Shown here piece after piece: positions 41,796 through 43,873 of a stretch of DNA of 43,873 nucleotides. Origin of the DNA: Sphaerobacteraceae bacterium (GTDB lineage: Bacteria > Chloroflexota > Chloroflexia > Thermomicrobiales > Thermomicrobiaceae); contig REEK01000108.1 in NCBI GenBank assembly GCA_007695115.1, positions 1 to 43,873 on the forward strand. Direction: 5' to 3'. Each line of letters opens with the position of its first letter. Position 1 is the first letter of the stretch. A program made the position numbers and the translations under genes. Under the pieces are notes generated by a model. The model was not told where the DNA came from and did not search any database. It worked only from the letters and a program-made list of their open reading frames with translations.

Positions 41796-42863
41796 ATGAC
41801 TGGCGTGGGAACATCCACGACACAGGTTCACAACTGGCCGATCATCGGTCATGAATCAGCGGTTGATCAACTCGCCCGGGCTGTCCAGTCCGGGCGAATC
41901 AATCATGCCTATCTGTTTACCGGCCCTGATGGCGTTGGTCGAAGAACCATCGCTCGAACCTTTGCCCGGGCGCTGGTCTGCGACGCAGAACTGGAATCCC
42001 GCCCGTGTGGCACCTGTTCAGCCTGTCGCCGTGTCGGTGAAGGCTCCTATCCCGATGTCACCACGGTGAGCCTGGAGTCCCAGCTTGCTTCGAGTGAGCG
42101 GAAGGACTCCCGCAATACGGTGATCTCCATCGAGACGATCCGGGAATTGCGTTCATCGGTCTCACTCCGGCCAATGGAGTCGGACTGGCGTGTGGCGATC
42201 ATCGAAGACGTCGATCGGGTCTCCCGAGACGCCTATGATGCGCTGCTGAAAACGCTCGAAGAGCCACCGTCGTATGTCGTGTTGCTGCTGATTGCCACCG
42301 AGTTCGCTGCACTGCCGGAGACGATTCGCTCCCGTTGCCGGCACATCTCGCTAGAGCCATTGTCACGCCCGGTGGTCGCCGAAGAGCTGCGCAAGCGAGG
42401 TGTGGCTGATGAGCAGGCGGATCTGATCGCCCGATTGACGCGGGGACGGATTGCCAGAGCGATCGAACTGATGGCGGATGAGGAAACGCTGGAGCAGCGG
42501 AACGAATCCGTCAAACGCGGCGTCGAGATGATCGGTGATCCGCTGGTGGCGCTGGCTGAAGTCCGCCGGCTGGCCGATGTCTACCGGCGGGGGCAGCGAG
42601 ATCATGTCCAGCAGGAGATCGATCTGCTGATCGGACTCTGGCGGGACCTGCTGCTGCATGTGGCCGGGCGGCCGGACGATGTCACCAACATCGACGTCAT
42701 CGGTGAATTGACGAGCGCCGGGCCGGACTGGCGACTCGCCGATATTCAGCGTGCGCTCGAGGCCTGCTACCAGGCGCTACACGACCTCAGTGTCAATGTT
42801 CAACCACGTCTGGCACTCAATACGATGGTGATCCAGTGGCCGGAACCAGGAAATCGCGGATGA
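41796..42863 (+). CDS. holB: DNA polymerase III delta' subunit
   Basis: The 355-residue protein is an AAA+ clamp-loader subunit. WPIIGHESAVDQLARAVQSGRINHAYLFTGP opens the domain. The zinc site is Cys62, Cys71, Cys74, Cys77. Later segments are VAIIEDVDRVSRDAYDALLKTLEEPP and the arginine-finger motif TIRSRCRH. The Walker A is GPDGVGRRT, with Arg in place of the usual Lys, which fits a subunit that does not hydrolyse ATP. A GTG at 41805 is a good alternative start, because gggag lies 9 nt before it but directly touches the ATG at 41796. It overlaps the next gene by 4 bp. Confidence 0.9.
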   Translation: MTGVGTSTTQVHNWPIIGHESAVDQLARAVQSGRINHAYLFTGPDGVGRRTIARTFARALVCDAELESRPCGTCSACRRVGEGSYPDVTTVSLESQLASSERKDSRNTVISIETIRELRSSVSLRPMESDWRVAIIEDVDRVSRDAYDALLKTLEEPPSYVVLLLIATEFAALPETIRSRCRHISLEPLSRPVVAEELRKRGVADEQADLIARLTRGRIARAIELMADEETLEQRNESVKRGVEMIGDPLVALAEVRRLADVYRRGQRDHVQQEIDLLIGLWRDLLLHVAGRPDDVTNIDVIGELTSAGPDWRLADIQRALEACYQALHDLSVNVQPRLALNTMVIQWPEPGNRG

Positions 42864-43591
42864 GCGCGCAATCTTCGCGGATCTGCGCCATCCGGCTTCC
42901 CGGGACGAGCCGTGCCCGGTTCGCCGATGCCGGTGAGGTCGCGGTCTCCCTGGGTGACTGGGTGGTGATCGATATCGGTGCCGGCGAAGAATCTGGTCAG
43001 ATCGTGGTAGCGCCGGATCAGTGGACCACAGCTATCGAGATGGAAGATGTCCCACGCATAATCCGTCGACTCGACGATGCGGAGTTCGATGCGCTTGCTC
43101 AGACGATCGAGCTCACCCGTTCGTTGATCAATCCGGCTGCCGATATGCTGCGTACTCATTCCCCGGGCACCCGCCTGGCCGGTCTGCGTCTGACGCTGGA
43201 TCGCTCAACCGCAATCGTCGCCTACCTCGGGCCGGAGCCTGAGAACGCAGCCGTGTTGGATGATGCGCTTTCACGGGCAATCGATCGTCCGGTGGTGCTG
43301 GAACAGGATCTTCCCGGAGATCCAGATCGTGCGATGCTCGGTGGCGGGATTGGGCGTCCGTCTCGTGAAGACGCGGAGACGTTCCAGGAGCTTCTGCAGC
43401 GCCGCATCGACGTGATCAGGGACCCGGAGTCATTTGCCCCGCACGGAATGCCCAGACTGGGCACACAAGTCTTCTGTGATGATGGAGACGGCGTACTGGT
43501 GGCCGTTGATGTCCGCCGCTGGACGGCAACTGTCCGCCTTGCTGATGGCACAGAAATCACGGCTCCAGTCGATTCCCTTCGCCAGCCCTGA
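42860..43591 (+). CDS. Divergent YaaT/PSP1-domain protein
   Basis: The protein has 243 residues from ATG 42860, which overlaps the holB stop (ATGA) and has aggaaa upstream. The N-terminal part (GEVAVSLGDWVVIDIGAGEESGQIVV) fits the start of PSP1/YaaT (RicT) proteins, which lie next to holB in Bacillus as well. The middle (RLDDAEFDAL, LRLTLDRSTAIVAYLG) and LGGGIGRPSR correspond to the PSP1 core. The cysteines normally in the GGIGPCGR-CC region are absent, so the iron-sulfur site of the Bacillus Ric complex is unlikely. Function is unknown. Confidence 0.65.
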   Translation: MSAQSSRICAIRLPGTSRARFADAGEVAVSLGDWVVIDIGAGEESGQIVVAPDQWTTAIEMEDVPRIIRRLDDAEFDALAQTIELTRSLINPAADMLRTHSPGTRLAGLRLTLDRSTAIVAYLGPEPENAAVLDDALSRAIDRPVVLEQDLPGDPDRAMLGGGIGRPSREDAETFQELLQRRIDVIRDPESFAPHGMPRLGTQVFCDDGDGVLVAVDVRRWTATVRLADGTEITAPVDSLRQP

Positions 43592-43873
43592 CAATAGCGC
43601 TGAGCCCGCCGGGATCTCAAACCACGGCGGAAATCATTTACGTTCTGTTTTGCGTCCAACAGTCAAACTATGGGTGATCTTACGGATGCGCTTTCACACG
43701 TATTCCGCTATTATTAATTTGAAGCTCATTAAGCCTGAAGATTTATAAAAGCAAATATTTCGTGCCATAGGAACCATAGAAAGTCTCCGTGAACGATCTG
43801 ATCGGAGAATGCTTCTCCAGGAACAGGAGGTCCGGCACTCCAGAGCATGTTCGACGCGCTTCACCTGATTGAC
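43592..43873. other. Terminal intergenic region with AT-rich segment
   Basis: No gene is visible. Positions 43680-43770 are markedly AT-rich compared with the rest. A short hairpin GGAGAA-tgc-TTCTCC lies at 43804-43818, and an aggaggt at 43836-43842 may serve a gene starting near 43852 (ATG) or beyond the window. No structured RNA family could be recognised. Confidence 0.45.
43719..43747 (+). promoter_or_regulatory. Possible promoter at the right edge
   Basis: TTGAAG (43719-43724), a 17-bp spacer and TTTATA (43742-43747) form a plausible -35/-10 pair in the AT-rich segment, pointing out of the window. Confidence 0.35.

Noticed and set aside
43835-43873. GGTCCGGCACTCC resembles the start of RNase P RNA or the SRP RNA core
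   Set aside because: The diagnostic GAGGAAAGTCC of RNase P and GGAAGGAAGCAGC of SRP RNA are both absent.

Overview
The window is a GC-rich bacterial chromosome segment. It most resembles a member of Chloroflexota, probably class Thermomicrobia. The grounds are inferential: secreted proteins with the LGFP-like 'FGYP..VQYFERARFE' repeats common in that phylum, several lipoproteins with Asp-rich linkers, an F420/LLM-type oxidoreductase, a holB-yaaT pair, and scattered housekeeping genes (recN, ybaB, mutS) in short operons. No rRNA, tRNA, transposon, prophage or CRISPR array could be supported.

Layout. 1-2.1 kb (minus): an Asp-rich repeat lipoprotein cut by the window edge and a secreted clan GH-A-like glycosidase with two LGFP-like repeats. 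2.3-6.4 kb: two convergent MFS transporters, an aldo/keto reductase and a small multidrug-export-type membrane protein. 6.5-8.2 kb (minus): a three-gene operon of a JAMM metalloprotease, an aspartate/glutamate racemase and a DinB-like protein. 8.5-10.8 kb: recN and ybaB with a strong terminator. 10.9-13.1 kb (minus): an SDR and an MGT-type glycosyltransferase. 13.3-16.5 kb: DUF421, then an LLM oxidoreductase, a VOC protein and a protein made of three fused RidA domains. 16.8-19.6 kb: a secreted GerMN protein, a small secreted protein and a lipoprotein. 19.9-23.3 kb: a copper block of NirK-type nitrite reductase, PCuAC, SCO, a membrane-anchored unknown and a blue-copper lipoprotein. About 1.05 kb without a convincing gene follows, then an XRE regulator. 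24.8-27.4 kb (minus): cystathionine gamma-lyase/synthase and cystathionine beta-synthase. Next come nudix, mutS, a VapBC-like toxin-antitoxin pair, DUF1015, a gamma-glutamyltransferase-like enzyme, a small unknown and a secreted L,D-transpeptidase with LGFP-like repeats. 36.9-40.8 kb (minus) is a three-gene glycosyltransferase operon that includes a double-GT2 protein. The end holds a NERD-like membrane protein, holB and a divergent yaaT.

How the genes fit together. The copper block reads as a self-contained periplasmic/cell-surface nitrite-reduction module: the enzyme, two copper-delivery factors, a likely electron-carrier cupredoxin, and flanking inverted repeats resembling copper-sensor operators. 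The surface proteins with shared repeats plus the glycosyltransferases suggest a cell-envelope programme. The triple-RidA protein, in which none of the three domains keeps the catalytic arginine, is the most unusual single protein. The same extended -10 sequence, TGCTATAAT, appears upstream of three unrelated transcription units and gives a usable local promoter model.

All functional statements are from reading sequence and recalling families; no database search was run.
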